NCBI GenBank assembly: GCA_027924585.1
Contig: BSBM01000050.1
Coordinates: forward strand, 2,294,001 to 2,358,000
Length of the DNA stretch: 64,000 nucleotides
Reading direction: 5' to 3'
From: Larix kaempferi
Lineage: Eukaryota; Streptophyta; Pinopsida; Pinales; Pinaceae
In this document: in pieces, positions 24,431 through 39,000 of the stretch
Numbering within the stretch: the first letter of the stretch is position 1
Layout of the letters: every line of letters begins with the position of its first letter
The notes under the pieces: model-generated
What the model saw: the letters and a program-made list of their open reading frames with translations, nothing else
What the model was told of the DNA's origin: nothing
Database searches by the model: none
Translations under genes and position numbers: made by a program

Positions 24431-27400
24431 TGTTTCCCATCTTAGAGCCTATGGTCAAGTATATTATGAATTTTTTTAATATAATTTTTTATTTATTAAA
24501 AAATAAATAATAAGTTACCATGATGTTTAAAATATTTACCTGAAGTTGTGCCACATATAACATTGTCATTTCTTTTGGTAATGCGGCCTGACTTTGTTAA
24601 AAGTTATGTATTGCAACGTCTTAATTTAATCCTATTAGCTCCCTACAAATATGGATTGCAGCTCGTGCTCAAAGAAAGTTAGACAATTTTTAAGGTATAA
24701 AAGAAAGGACAATAATTGTTAAAAAAATATTGAATTTATTGAAATCCCAAACAAAAAAAGGAATGTCTCACTTTGATATGGACATCCGCAAATAAATTGC
24801 ATAACAAAAAAAATCATTTTTATTAACACGTCGTTGAAACAAGCCAACTAACACAATCCTGAAAATTAAATAGTATTTATGAACATTATACAAATATCTT
24901 TAACTCATTCATAACAAAATGTCTAACAATGTATACTAAAATATAGAGGGTGCTTTTTGGGAATACTCAGTGGTCAAAAGTTTTACAGGAAAAATATATG
25001 AAATCTAATGTTATTAACTGGTTCAGGATGCTATTGCATCTTGGACTGCTCAGGATGCTACTGCAACTTATGACTCCAAGACACACTCTTTTCTTCTATT
25101 TAGATTTTTCGGGTATTCTTTGATGTGTAATCTTCACATGCTTCATCAAATCTTCTATTATTAAATCTTTTAATTCATATTTTTGTCTTTTGCAGATTTT
25201 GATTATTTAACCAATTAAAATCTCAATGGACATATTCCAGGTTTGCGGGCTTCATGCCCTTTCAAATCTCTATTTTAATGAACTAATTAATTAATTAACT
25301 AGTCAATTAATTCATAAATTAACTTCAATCCTGTAGGCTTCATTTCCTTCAAAACTGCATGCTTGGGCTTTCTACGGGCTTCCTTTCTCCCAAAACTTGG
25401 GCATGATATTTTTTAATCTTCTATCTTCTTCTTATTAAGATCTCCATCTTTATAAGATCTGCAGTGACGGTGGAGAAAAACTTGTCACAGAAAAACAGAG
25501 CAACTGTCTTGCCCACAAGATCAGATACCGGGACCTGGTCACCTCTATTGTTTGATCACAAAGTTACGCTCATCAGAAACCAAGAGTGACTCCAGGGTTT
25601 GTGATTCTGAGGACATAACTGCCATATTGCCAACAGCGGTGTCTCAAGACATGGGAAAATATTTTTTTAAAAGGCCAGATTGGTCCTAGCAGATGTTGTC
25701 TGTGTATGCAGAATGTTGAAACCACAAAACATCTTCTTGTGGACTACTAATTCATGAAGAGTGTTTGGAAATTATGCTGCACAGCTCTAAATACTGAGCA
25801 GATGTGAGGTGCGGTTCTGAGAATTTTGATATAAATTTGCTTAACTAGTTTAGAATCTGTAAATCTTACCATTTACTCCCGGTTTAGATTCCAATATTTT
25901 TCCTTGAAGAAATTCTGTGATTTTTTCTAACTAGATGTTGGAGAGACTGACTTAGGCATTTACAAGACCTCTGTAACTTTTGGAAAGAGCAAATCTGCAT
26001 TTTTTGTTTGGATTTGTGAGTAAGTGGATTTCCAGCAACGATATATCTGGAAAATTCTGGCAACCCTATTCTAATACTACGAGATTAGGGAACGGAGCAA
26101 GTTTGCTCATCTCCTGCATCAACAAGGGTGGAAACGGCCGATGGCACCACATGTTGGCCTACTTATTTCAAATCCACAGTATGATGATGTAATTTATTTT
26201 AATATATAGTTCATGAATGGACAAAAACAACTAACAAGATAACAAAAAATGTCTTTGCAAAAGGCCAATTATCCACGGTAAATGTCATTTGCAAATATGG
26301 ATTTTAAAATACTATTAAATTTTGAAATACTCATCATAATTCATCTTGACCGAAAGGGACAATAAGGACAAAACAATAGTATGAGCAATATAGTACAAAG
26401 GGACAATAAAGACAAAGCAATAGTATGAGCAATATAGTACAAACAATAGTACAAGGCAATGGTACCTCTTTTTGTTTCCACGGGTTGAGATTGCTTATTG
26501 TAAGAGAGTTTGCTTCTCATTTCCTCTAGTCTTCATAGTTTTCTAACTTAACCGCCAAGCAAAAAATGTTTTCAATTAAAATATTGTTGAATACATATGA
26601 GCTTTGTTCCTATTTATATTACAAAATGAAAAAAAAAATTGGAGGGAAATCTAAATACTAAAAACAATGGAGGGAAATACAAATCCAAACATTCTTTTCT
26701 TGACAATAGATGTTCCTATTTTCATTTACAGATGATACTATTTTCTCCAAATTATTATATAAAGTACGTAAAATACTTATAAATTATAAAAAAAAATTAA
26801 AAAGTATCACCAAATATTTTATAGTTAGAATTTAAGAATTGATTGTATTTGCCAAGACTTATACATTTTTAAGTATGGATCCTTAAAATTTTAAGAGGTA
26901 GTCATGATTATAGAAGATACACAATCCACTAAAAAATGCACAACTAGAAGGAAAGCATATGGATTTGAAAAAACATAAAGTTAACATCTTCACATGTACA
27001 AGAGTAAAATCATTATAATTCAAACAATCTAATTTCTCAATCAAACTAATGGTGTGAAAAAAAAGTTTGTAATGGTGAGTGTAATGCATTGCTTTTCTAT
27101 TAATGTTAACCCTTCTCCTACAAAAACTAATGCAACAATTAAATAAAGTTGAAATGGACCTACTTAAACTTCATTGCCTACAACACATTCTCACACCATA
27201 AAAGAGGTGCCAAGACCTAGTATATTATCTAAGCAAAGACATTTAAAAACATATATATGAACCTCAATGGTGAGGTATGCCTTCAAATATGCAAAAGTTC
27301 CTCTAAATATGTGGAAATTTTCGGATAGTAATGCGAAAGGTCTATTGAGTAAATTCTCACCCTGCAACCTCTTAGTGATTTGCTTCCTTGATCAAACATC

Positions 27401-27537
27401 ATGAGTGATGCCTAAGATAAGATCAAACCAAAATATGTGATCCAAGGTTCTTCTCATGGATTGCAATTATCACTATTCTAAAAATACCCTATCCATTAAT
27501 ATGACTTCACGTTGAGGAATTAACACCTTTACAAATG
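24431..27537. other. CACTA central spacer, left of the 871-bp array
   Basis: This is AT-rich noncoding DNA. A short tandem duplication of about 52 bp (AGGGACAATAA.GACAAA.CA and TAGTATGAGCAATATAGTAC) lies at about 26355-26450. Runs of TTAATTAA-type sequence lie near 25275-25325. No domain or transposon end is recognised. The gap between the Ptta gene and TNP2 begins here, so promoters for the Ptta gene would be expected near 24450-24900. I cannot point to one with confidence. Confidence 0.45.
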
Positions 27538-30500
27538 ATGGTGGTAGTAGTACTTAATGATGGTGGACTGAGTTGGTTTCCTTGATGGGTGTTCCATGTG
27601 TCATAGGTATAGAGAAGTCCTTATGCGGTTGCAAGCCCCTGATCACCTAACGTTGGAGTATTGGTCATGATGTGTGACCCCTAAATTAACTCATTGGTTA
27701 AGTCAGTCTTGTGTGGGATCATATACTTATTGGAGGCTTTATACCCTTGTACCTCTATAGTATATATGAGAGAGTCATGTTCTAATCATGTTATATCAAC
27801 TTGGTCTTCCTCTTGTGTGTATGATTGGGGTTCGTTATTCTATAGCTCACTATCCTTCTGTAGTAGAGCAATTATACTCGGGTATTCTTTGATGTGTGAC
27901 GCATGGTCTCCCACCAGGTATGCTTTCTCCTAGGTTTTATGGCAAGATGAGACATTGTGAAGTCATGCATGACTCTTGATTTTGCGGATTCTATCACAGT
28001 GAAAGGTTGTAACTAGGTTTTCTCCCCCATGAGGGCTTCCCATGATACATGTTGTGTAGTTGTGCATTTTCTATAAACATGTGATCCTATAATTTGCTTA
28101 CTGTTTCTATAGCTACCATCATATCTAGGGATGAAGTTGGAACGTAAGCATGTTGTTTTGCCTTAATATAGCTTTGAAGAACCACATATATTATAATGTT
28201 GTTTGTCATTCTAGCCGAATACACATTCACAGGAGGGTGTGGACCACCCATCGCAAGGTTGTCATGAAACTAAGAATGCATATGTGTTTTAATAATAGAA
28301 ACAAAAGTGAGAGGACTAGTCAGAGAGATGGTAGCATTTCCCAATGCCACTGAGCTAGGGGATGGATCCCTCAACAAATAGTTGGCCCTCACCGTTTTTA
28401 TCCCTTGATGGTGGTAGCAGTACTTAATGATGGTGGACTGAGTTGGTTTCCTTGATGGGTGTTCCATGTGTCATAGGTATAGAGAAGTCCTTATGTGGTT
28501 GCAACCCCCTGATCACCTAATGTTGGAGTATTCGTCATGATGTGTGACCCCTAACTTAACTCGTTGGTTAAGTCGGTCTTGTGTGGGATCATATACTTAT
28601 TGGAGGCTTTATACCCCCAGACCTCTATAATATATATGAGAGAGTCATGTTCTCATCATGTTATATCAACTTGGTCTTCCTCTTGTGTGTATGATTGGGG
28701 TTCGTTATTCTATAGCTCACTATCCTTGTGTAGTAGAGCAATTATACTCGGGTATTCTTTGATGTGTGATGCATGGTCTCCCACCAGGTATGCTTTTGCC
28801 TAGGGTTTATGGCAAGATGAGACATTGTGAAGTCATGCATGACTCTTGATTTTGCGGATTCTATCACAGCGAAAGGTTGTAACTGGGTTTTCTCCCCCAT
28901 GAGGGCTTCCCATGATACATGTTGTGTAGTTGTGCATTTTCTATAAACATGTGATCCTATAATTTGCTTACTGTTTCTATAGCTACCATCATATCTAGGG
29001 ATGAAGTTGGAACGTAATCATGTTGTTTTTCATTAATATAGCTTTGAAAGAACCACCTATATTATAATGTTGTTTGTCATTATAGCCGAATACACATTCA
29101 CAGGAGGGTGTGGACCACCCATCGCAGGGTTGTCATGAAACTGAGAATGCATATGCATTTTAATACTAGAAACAAAAGTGAGAGGACTAGTCAGAGAGAC
29201 GGTAGCATTTCCCAACGCCACTGAGCCAGGGGATGGATCCCTCAGCAAATAGTTGGCCCTCACCGTTTTTATCCCTTGATGGTGGTAGCAGTACTTAATG
29301 ATGGTGGACTGAGTTGGTTTCCTTGATGGGTGTTCCATGTGTCATAGGTATAGAGAAGTCCTTATGCGGTTGTAAGCCCCTGATCACCTACCATTGGAGT
29401 ATTGGTCATGATGTGTGACCCCTAACTTAACTCGTTGGTTAAGTCGGTCTTGTGTGGGATCATATACCTATTGGAGGATTTATACATCTGGACCTCTATA
29501 ATATATATGAGAGAGTCATGTTCTCATCATGTTATATCAACTTGGTCTTCCTCTTGTGTGTATGATTGGGGTTCGTTATTCTATAGCTCAGTATCCTTCT
29601 GTAGTAGAGAAATTATACTCGGGTATTCTTTGATGTGTGACGCATGGTCTCCCACCAGGTATGATTTCGCATAGGGTTTATGGCAAGCTGAGACATTGTG
29701 AAGTCATGCATGACTCTTGATTTTGCTGATTCTGTCACAGTGAAAGGTTGTAACTGGGTTTTCTCCCACACGAGGGCTTCCCATGATACATGTTGTGTAG
29801 GTGTGCATTTTCTATAAACATATGATCCTATAATTTGCTTACTGTTTCTATAGCTACCATCATATCTAGGGATGAAGTTGGAATGTAAGCATGTTGTTTT
29901 GCATTAATATAGCTTTGAAAGAACCACCTATATTATAATATTGTTTGTCATTATAGCTGAATACACATTCACAGGAGGGTGTGGACCACCCATCGCAGGG
30001 TTGTCATGAAACTGAGAATGCATATGCGTTTTAATACTAGAAACAAAAGTGAGAGGACTAGTTAGAGAGACGGTAGCATTTCCCAATGCCACTGAGCCAG
30101 GGGATGGATCCCTCAGCAAATAGTTGGCCCTCACCGTTTTTATCCCTTGATGGTGGTAGCAGTACTTAATGATGGTGGACTGAGTTGGTTTCCTTGATGG
30201 GTGTTCCATGTGTCATAGGTATAAAGAAGTCCTTATGTGGTTGCAAGCCCCTGATCACCTAACGTTGGAGTATTGATCATGATGTGTGACCCCTAACTTA
30301 ACTCGTTGGTTAAGTCGGTCTTGTGTGCGATCATATACTTATTGGAGGCTTTATACCCCTGCACCTCTATAATATATATGAGAGAGTCATGTTCTCATCA
30401 TGTTATATCAACTTGGTCTTCCTCTTGTGTGTATGATTGGGGTTCGTTATTCTATAGCTCACTATCCTTGTGTAGTAGAGCAATTATACTCAGGTATTCT

Positions 30501-33214
30501 TTGATGTGTGACGCATGGTCTCCCACCAGGTATGCTTTCGCCTAGGGTTTATGGCAAGATGATACATTGTGAAGTCATGCATGACTCTTGATTTTGCGGA
30601 TTCTATCACAGTGAAAGGTTGTAACTGGGTTTTCTCCCCCATGTGGGCTTCCCATGATGCATGTTGTGTAGTTGTGCATTTTCGATAAACATGTGATCCT
30701 ATAATTTTCTTACTATTTCTATAGCTACCATCATATCTAGGGATGAAGTTGGAACGTAAGCATGTTGTTTTGCATTAATATAGCTTTGAAAGAACCACCT
30801 ATATTATAATGTTGTTTGTCATTATAGCCGAATACACATTCACAGGAGGGTGTGGACCACCCATCGCAGGGTTGTCATGAAACTGAGAATGAATATGCGT
30901 TTTAATACTAGAAACAAAAGTGAGAGGACTAGTCAGAGAGATGGTAGCATTTCCCAACGCCACTGAGCCAGGGGATGGATACCTCAGCAAATAGTTGGCC
31001 CTCACCATTTTTATCCCTTGATGGTGGTAGCAGTACTTAATGATGATGGACTGAGTTGGTTTCCTTGATGGGTGTTCCATGTGTCATAGGTATAGAGAAG
31101 TCCTTATGCGGTTGCAAGCCCCTGATCACCTAACGTTGGATTATTGGTCATGATGTGTGACCCCTAAATTAACTCGTTGGTTAAGTCGGTCTTGTGTGGG
31201 ATCATATACTTATTGGAGGCTTTATACCCCTGGACCTCTATAATATATATGAGAGAGTCATGTTCTCATCATGTTATATCAACTTGGTCGTCCTCTTAGG
31301 TGTATGATTGGGGTTCGTTATTCTATACCTCACTATCCTTCTGTAGTAGAGCAATTATACTCGGGTATTCTTTGATGTGTGACGCATGGTCTCCCACCAG
31401 GTATGCTTTCGCCTAGGGTTTATGGCAAGCTGAGACATTTTGAAGTCATGCATGACTCTTGATTTTGCGGATTCTATCATAGCGAAAGGTTGTAACTAGG
31501 TTTTCTCCCCCATGAGGGCTTCCCATGATACATGTTGTGTAGTTGTGCATTTTCTATAAACATGTGATCCAATAATTTGCTTACTGTTTCTATAGCTACC
31601 ATCATATCTAGGGATGAAGTTGGAACGTAAGCATGTTGTTTTGCATTAATATAGCTTTGAAAGAACCACCTATATTATAATGTTGTTTTTCATTATAGTC
31701 GAATACACATTCACAGGAGGGTGTGGACCACCCATCGCAGGGTTGTCATGAAACTGAGAATCAATATGAGTTTTAATACTAGAAACAAAAGTGAGAGGAC
31801 TAGTCATAGAGATGGTAGCATTTCCCAATGCCACTGAGCCAGGGGATGGATACCTCAGCAAATAGTTGGCCCTCGCCATTTTTATCCCTTGATGCTGGTA
31901 GCAGTACTTAATGATGGTGGACTGAGTTGGTTTCCTTGATGGGTGTTCCATGTGTCATAGGTATAGAGAAGTCCTTATGTGGTTGTAAGCCCCTGATTAC
32001 CTACCATTGGAGTATTGGTCATGATGTGTGACCCCTAACTTAACTCGTTGGTTAAGTCGGTCTTGTGTGGGATCATATACTTATTGGAGGCTTTATACCC
32101 CTGGACCTCTATAATATATATGAGAGAGTCATGTTCTCATCATGTTATATCAACTTGGTCGTCCTCTTGGGTGTATGATTGGGGTCCGTTATTCTATAGC
32201 TCACTATCCTTCTGTAGTAGAGCAATTATACTCGGGTATTCTTTGATGTGTGGCGCATGGTCTCCCCCCAGGTATGCTTTCGCCTAGGGTTTATGGCAAG
32301 CTGAGACATTGTGAAGTCATGCATGACTCTTGATTTTGCGGATTCTATCATAGTGAAAGGTTGTAACTGGGTTTTCTCCCCCATGAGGGCTTCCCATGAT
32401 ACATGTTGTGTAGTTGTGCATTTTCTATAAACATGTGATCCTAGAATTTGCTTACTGTTTCTATAGCTACCATCATATCTAGGGATGAAGTTGGAACGTA
32501 AGCATGTTGTTTTGAATTAATATAGCTTTGAAAGAACCACCTATATTATAATGTTGTTTGTCATTATAGCCGAATACACATTCACAGGAGGGTGTGGACC
32601 ACCCATTGCAGGGTTGTCATGAAATTGAGAATGCATATGCGTTTTAATACTAGAAGCAAAAGTGAGAGGACTAGTCAGAGAGATGGTAGCATTTCCCAAT
32701 GCCACTGAGCTAGGGGATGGATCCCTCAGCAAATAGTTGGCCCTCACCGTTTTTATCCCTTGATGGTGGTAGCAGTACTTAATGGTAGTGGACTGAGTTG
32801 GTTTCCTTAATGGGTGTTCCATGTGTCATAGGTATAGAGAAGTCCTTATGCGGTTGCAAGCCCCTGATCACCTAACGTTGGAGTATTGGTCATGATGTGT
32901 GACCCCTAACTTAACTCGTTGGTTAAGTCGGTCTTGTGTGGGATCATATACTTATTGGAGGCTTTATACCCCTAGACCTCTATAATATATATGAGAGAGT
33001 CATGTTCTCATCATGTTATATCAACTTGGTCTTCCTCTTGTGTGTATGATTGGGGTTCGTTATGCTATAGCTCACTATCCTTCTGTAGTAGAGAAATTAT
33101 ACTCAGGTATTCTTTGATGTGTGACGCATGGTCTCCCACCAGGTATGCCTTCGCCTAGTGTTTATGGCAAGCTGAGACATTGTGAAGTCATGCATGACTC
33201 TTGATTTTGTGGAT
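27538..33214. repeat. Satellite-like tandem array, 871-bp unit, about 6.5 copies
   Basis: Units begin with ATGGTGGTAG (or a one-base variant) at 27538, 28408, 29279, 30150, 31021, 31892 and 32763: spacings of 870, then 871 five times. The last copy stops after about 452 bp at 33214. Identity between units is high, mostly single-base changes. Each unit keeps a 79-codon frame on the plus strand in most copies (for example 27694-27933, 28564-28803, 29435-29674, 30306-30545, 32048-32287). Most also keep a 93-codon frame on the minus strand (29057-29338, 29928-30209, 30799-31080, 31670-31951, 32541-32822). A TATA-like TATAATATATATGAG occurs in every unit. Neither frame resembles a known protein. 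The array lies between the two divergent transposase genes of the CACTA. Confidence 0.97.
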
Positions 33215-36036
33215 AATAATATTTAAATAATAAACTGCAATAATGGTAACACTTTGTCACTTTGTATATCGTAAATTAAATTCCATCAAGAAACGATGCC
33301 TGCATTTTCTAAGATTCGAAAGGTTCAATTTTATACCATTTGTAAAGATTAAAAAGATTCAATTTTATACCATTTTCAAAGATTCAAAAGATACCATTTT
33401 CAAAGACTAAAAAATTCAATTTTTGAATTTTGGTGTGGATGAAATTAGGGTTGGAATGATTTGCTCTGGCTTAAACCACACGCATGGAGAGATAGACAAA
33501 AAATCACAATGAAATGTTGTTGGGTTGAACCGCGAATGGAGAGATAGACATAGGTGCCAATCGGAAGGAAAGGGAGTGAGACAAACTGCGGAAATCAGGT
33601 TCCAACGCTATCCATGCACCTCTTCTTTTTATTTTTGATGTAGGAACCACCTGCAATTTCAACAAAAAATGCTTTCCCAAATTCTTGAACTCTTACCTTG
33701 ACTATAAATTCAATTTCTTTGTTCAGAAATGGTGTTTTCCTTTTAATAATATGATCACAATTGGGCCATGATATATTTTTGCTCGTACACAAATGGAATC
33801 TAAAATGGAGTTCGATTCCCAAACAGAGTATACTTGGGTATTCAAATTTGTGCACAATGACAATTTGCCACGATTTTTCCTCCAGGCCAGTGTTCATTTC
33901 TTCAGTGTTTGTTTCAACATTTAAGAAACTTAGTTTTTCATGAACAAGTGGAAAAAAATAACTACTACCCTTCAACACACTTCCAAATATTCAAACCCTA
34001 ACCCTGAAATATGGAACCTGGCTATCAATTCCGTAACTCGATCTCTGTATAAAAATGTTAAACAAATGCTAAAATATCCAATATTTTACCTTCAGCGACA
34101 GTAGATTCTCACCCAACACATTTATTTATTCTGTTAAATTTTGGTTAGGGTTATGGTTTTATGCAGAATGTAATTTAAACAATCTAGTTGAAGTAACTTG
34201 ATGTTCCAATTTCAATCGCTTCGCTTCCTTCCGATTTGCATAACCTGAGATCTCATAACATAAGGACACTCGAGTGATAAACAATCACATCGAGTCAGTT
34301 TTTAGAAGGGTCTTCCAATTCCAAATACTTCGCAGAAATCGCATATTCTTGTAGTTGCTTACTGTTAGGAAGTCAGCCAATTAACAAAGCCTATGTACTC
34401 ATTTTTCACTGCAGGAATTGCATACAAATTCCGGAGTAAATGACTTTATGTTTTCAGCAGGATGCCATTCACATTCAACAGAGACAATGAACTTCATAAA
34501 AAATACATAGAAAGAGATATTCACAAGTCCATATGCATATAAAATGCTTTCATTAATCAAATTCAATTACTCAGAATTTCGTGACCTGATTACACAATAT
34601 GGGAGTATTCTACCCTGGTCCCCTCTCTTTTTTTCCTATCCTCTTTGCCTCTGCATCACCTCCGCTCTACCTCTGTTGTGGCCCATAGGCTTACAATCGT
34701 ATATATGAAGAATCAATTTAACGATTTAACCCTAACGACCTTTCTATATTTCTGTAACTGCCTCCCTAAATAGGAGTTCGGCTCTATCCTAAAGGATGAT
34801 GCATCACTGACACCTCATCACACTTGGAAACTTCTAGTTTAACCTTGCTAACTATTGAACATTTACAAGATTTCCTTTAGGCTCAGGGAGGATCTGTCAA
34901 GATTCAAAGAATCGACAGATCCTCTAATCTAGGCAGAAAAAGTGATTCATTTATTTTGCGACCAGTATGCAATAAATCCGCTCCTTGGGTAACATCAGAA
35001 TGAACTCGGAGGAAACAACAAGAGGATGGGATATGTGACACGATTCCAAATAAGACCCATGTGTCCGATTTCTATTTCTGCATATGTAAGTATAAACAAC
35101 AACTCAACTTACAGGCTTAGGTCAAGCCTGTAGATATATGTTATTAAACAGTCTTAAGGATGAAAATCAATTTATTTTAACATAATAGTGACAATTACAA
35201 TTACAAGAACTTTACAAAAACTTTAGGAGTTAGTTCCATAAATGTATGAGGTTTGTTATTTAGCTACAAGTTATGTTTCCAAGTATATCTTGTATGCCTG
35301 CGAGCATTAGAGGTTAGAGAGAGAGGCTCGAAAAATGATGCTTAGGAGGGTTAGCTATACAATGTAAGAATCAAGGAAAGAAAAACAGAGGATAGGTCAG
35401 AGTTTGTTTATTAGCCTGCAAATTTCCAAGTAATAAATGGAAAAGGATTATTTGCCATGACGTTGTGTGTTGATTTCATATATGTCTGTGTGATTGATGA
35501 ACTCTGGTGAATATACAAGCTAACCAGGAAATGAATTAGTTAATTGTGTTACTCTCTGTTGGGCTACATTTTAATTTTAAGGTTGAATTAAGATCTAAGG
35601 TTGAGTGTTGACTACATTGGAATTACGCTCAGTATGAAGAGGAGTGATGTTGAACATTCTGCATTGAAGGGTTGCCTGGAATGAATTAGTTTTGAGTCTG
35701 GGTAGAATATTTATGGGTTCTACTTTCTTAGAAGTTAGATGCCATATTGGTTCGAATTTCAATGGTTCTACAAATTGACATCTAAAGAGACAATTACAAT
35801 AATGCATTAAGCCACAGAGATTATTTCCAGAAGTTCTAAGTCAAATATTTGAACAATTTAGGGAGTTTTTTAATATCAGAATACCTCTTAATAAGAAATG
35901 TGGGTTTATGCAGTTGTTTGACCACAAGTTGTTAGTGCAAAGTTGTGTGTTTTCAATATATATGAGGTTTAATATCAACTAACTTTTTTAGTTCATTGTA
36001 GACATAATTTCAAAGGAGCTTGGAGCATATTATCAA
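33215..36036. other. CACTA spacer between array and TNP2
   Basis: No identified gene. Three loose repeats of a TTCAATTTTATACCATTTTC unit lie at about 33325-33425. A minus-strand frame at 33595-33978 (127 codons, no ATG at the edge) has a coding-like look (WPNCDHIIKRKTPFLNKEIE then FGKAFFVEIAGG), but I cannot name it. It may be another captured gene piece. A hairpin block like those at 10966 and 43815 lies in reverse orientation at about 35010-35140 (hairpin 35111-35131). The last part would hold the TNP2 promoter and 5' leader. Confidence 0.5.
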
Positions 36037-39000
36037 ATGGACAAAAGAAATTGGATGAACCTGAAAAATAGGTATAGTTTCTATATTTGGTTATTCATGG
36101 TGATATACCAAAAAAATGTATCGGTGCTAACTTGTTCTCAATTAAATTTATGTGACTTAATGAAAATTGGTTATGTGTAGGACACTACAAGAATATAGAG
36201 ATGGGGTTGAGGAATTCTTAAAGTTTTCCGAGGCGCATTCAAGGAATAAGATGTCCATAAAATGTCCATGTAATAAATGTGGCATAGTCAAAGTACAAAC
36301 ATTTGATAAAACACACGAGCACTTGATTTGTGATGGAATAATAGAATAATATAAAATTTGGTATTTTCATGGAGAGAGCATTCACAGTCAGGTATCTTGA
36401 AATAAATGAATTGATCTAGTTTCAAACTTACTTGTATTACAATAAAGATATAAATTTAATTTATATATGTTGTATTACAATAAAGATATAAATTATATTT
36501 ATATGTGCTTAATTATGTTTTCCTCTCACCTTTAGATTCCATCCGTTATTGATGAGGCTAGGAAACGCTCTGAAAATGAACCACGTGAAGTTATAGAGCA
36601 TATATCATCTCAACTGGTAAGCTAATTTTCATTGGTAAAGGCCCCTATTTGACCAATATCTATTCATTCTAATTTTCATAAAAACCATAAAATCACTAAC
36701 ATAAATTTTAATTTTCTTATTAATAGGGTTATGGACATGTAGAATGCCATTACAATAATCAGGTTGATGAGCCTGGAACATCGTTTCAGAATGGTAATGA
36801 TCCACTTGAAAAGGATGATGATGCAACAATTGTTGATGATCAAGTGCTTCATGTGGTGAATGATGCTTATCCATGTCTTGATCAAAACCTAAACGAAGGT
36901 TGTGATAATGTGGGTTTGGCATCAACAAATGTACTAAATGAAGTTAATGAATATAGGAAGTTAATCGAAGATGCAAAGATGCCATTGTACCCTGGTTGTG
37001 TTGATTTCACAAAACTATCAACAACCGTAGAATATTACAATCTCAAAGTGAATAGTGGATGGTCTGATAGAATTTTTGGCCAAATGTTAAAATTGCATAA
37101 AAATACACTTCCAAATTCTGCATATGCTGCAAAAAAGTTGATAAAATCATTGGGATTAAACTATGATATGATACATGCATGTCCCAATGATTGCATTTTA
37201 TATCGAGGAAGTAACAAAAGTAAAGACGAATGCCCAACATGTGGAAAATCTCGATGGAAGGTGGATGCTCAATCTCAAAAGGTGAGTCAAGGTGTTCCTG
37301 CAAATGTGTTAAGATATTTCCCCATAGCACCGAGGCTAAGGAGAATGTATAGGTATGATTTTCAACACCATAATTGTATTCAAGTTTTCACCTTCTTGTA
37401 TTATCTTTACCATTTTTCATAGTGTTATTATATTATAATATTATATATAAATGAAAGATTTTCTTTGTTGTTCTAGCTCTGCGGACATGTCACAAAAAAT
37501 GAGGTGGCATCATGAGAATGCAAGCAATGATGATCATATGCGCCACCCTGTTGATAGCCCAGCCTAGAAAACTATTGATGAAAGATGGCCTGGTTTTTCA
37601 GGCGAACCCCGCAATGTACGACTTGCAATGACAGCAGATGGATTTAATCCATTTGGAGACTTGAGCAGTACATACAATGTTTGGCCTGTAGTGTTGGTTA
37701 CATACAACCTCCCACCATGGTTGTGCACAAAAAGGAAATTTTGTATGTTAACATTGTTAATACTTGGTCCCAAGCAACTAGGTAATGACATTGATGTGTA
37801 TTTGGAACCCTTGGTAGATGAACTAAAGGAATTATGGGACCAAGGAGTATGGACTTATGATGCTTACAATAACACATGCTTTAACATGAAGGCGATTCTT
37901 ATGTGGGTGATTCATGACTTTCCAGCTTATGGGAATATGTCTGGTTGCACAACAAAAGGCTATAATGCATGCCCCATATGTGGAAAGAACACAGAATCAG
38001 AGTACCTCAATTGTAGCAAGAAATGTGTGTACATGGGACATAGGAGATTTCTTCCTCAAAATCATAAGTTTCACTCACAGAAGGGACCATTTAATGGGAA
38101 GGAGGAGCTTCGTTATGCCCCTCCAATTGTAAGAGTGTCAGATATTTTTAAGGAAACAAGGGGAAACGAAATAGTTTGGGAGAAGAGTGAATCAAAGAAA
38201 AGGAAAATAAATAAGGAAAAAGGTGAAAAAACTAATGTTGTGGTGTGGAAGAAACAATCAATCCTATTCAATCTGCCATATTGGGAGGTATGTAGAGACA
38301 TCAACCATTCCTAATTATTATACATTGCATGCTTAGATGTCTTCATTGAATTCATTGTTTATGATTTCCTCCATATTAAATAATTTTCCAATATTCTCAA
38401 TGTGTTGGAATGCAGAAACACCTACAACGTCACAATTTAGATGTAATGCATGTGGAGAAGAATGTGTGTGAAAGCATTTTTGGAACTCTCTTGGATATAA
38501 AAGGGAAGTCCAAAGATGGAAAGAAATCACGAGATGACTTGCAAAAAATGGGTTTGAGAAAATCACTATGGCTAGAAGTTAAAGGAAAAAAAATATTCCT
38601 TCCACCTGCACTGCATACTCTTTCAAAGAAAGAGAAAGAGACCCTATGTCACGTTCTTTTCACATTAAAAGTGCCAGATGGTTATAGCTCTAATACAAAA
38701 AATCATATATCTATGGAAGAGCTTAAGTTCCGTGGAATGAAAGCACATGATTGCCATGTTCTAATGCAACAAATTCTCCTAGTAGCTCTACGTCATGTGC
38801 TACCATTTGTTGTTCGAAAGACGCTTTGTAAGCTCGGTTACTTTTATAGGCAGATTTGTGCAAAATCGGTTTCAATAGAGAGCCTTGACAAGTTGGAAAA
38901 TGATATCGTGGAGACAATGTGCTCGCTTGAAAAGTACTTCCCTCCTTCATTTTTCGATATAATGATGCATTTGAATGTGCATTTGATACGTGAGCTTCGA

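Noticed and set aside
27538-33214. Ribosomal intergenic spacer or 5S rDNA array
   Set aside because: No rRNA sequence is seen in the 871-bp unit, and the array lies inside a DNA transposon.
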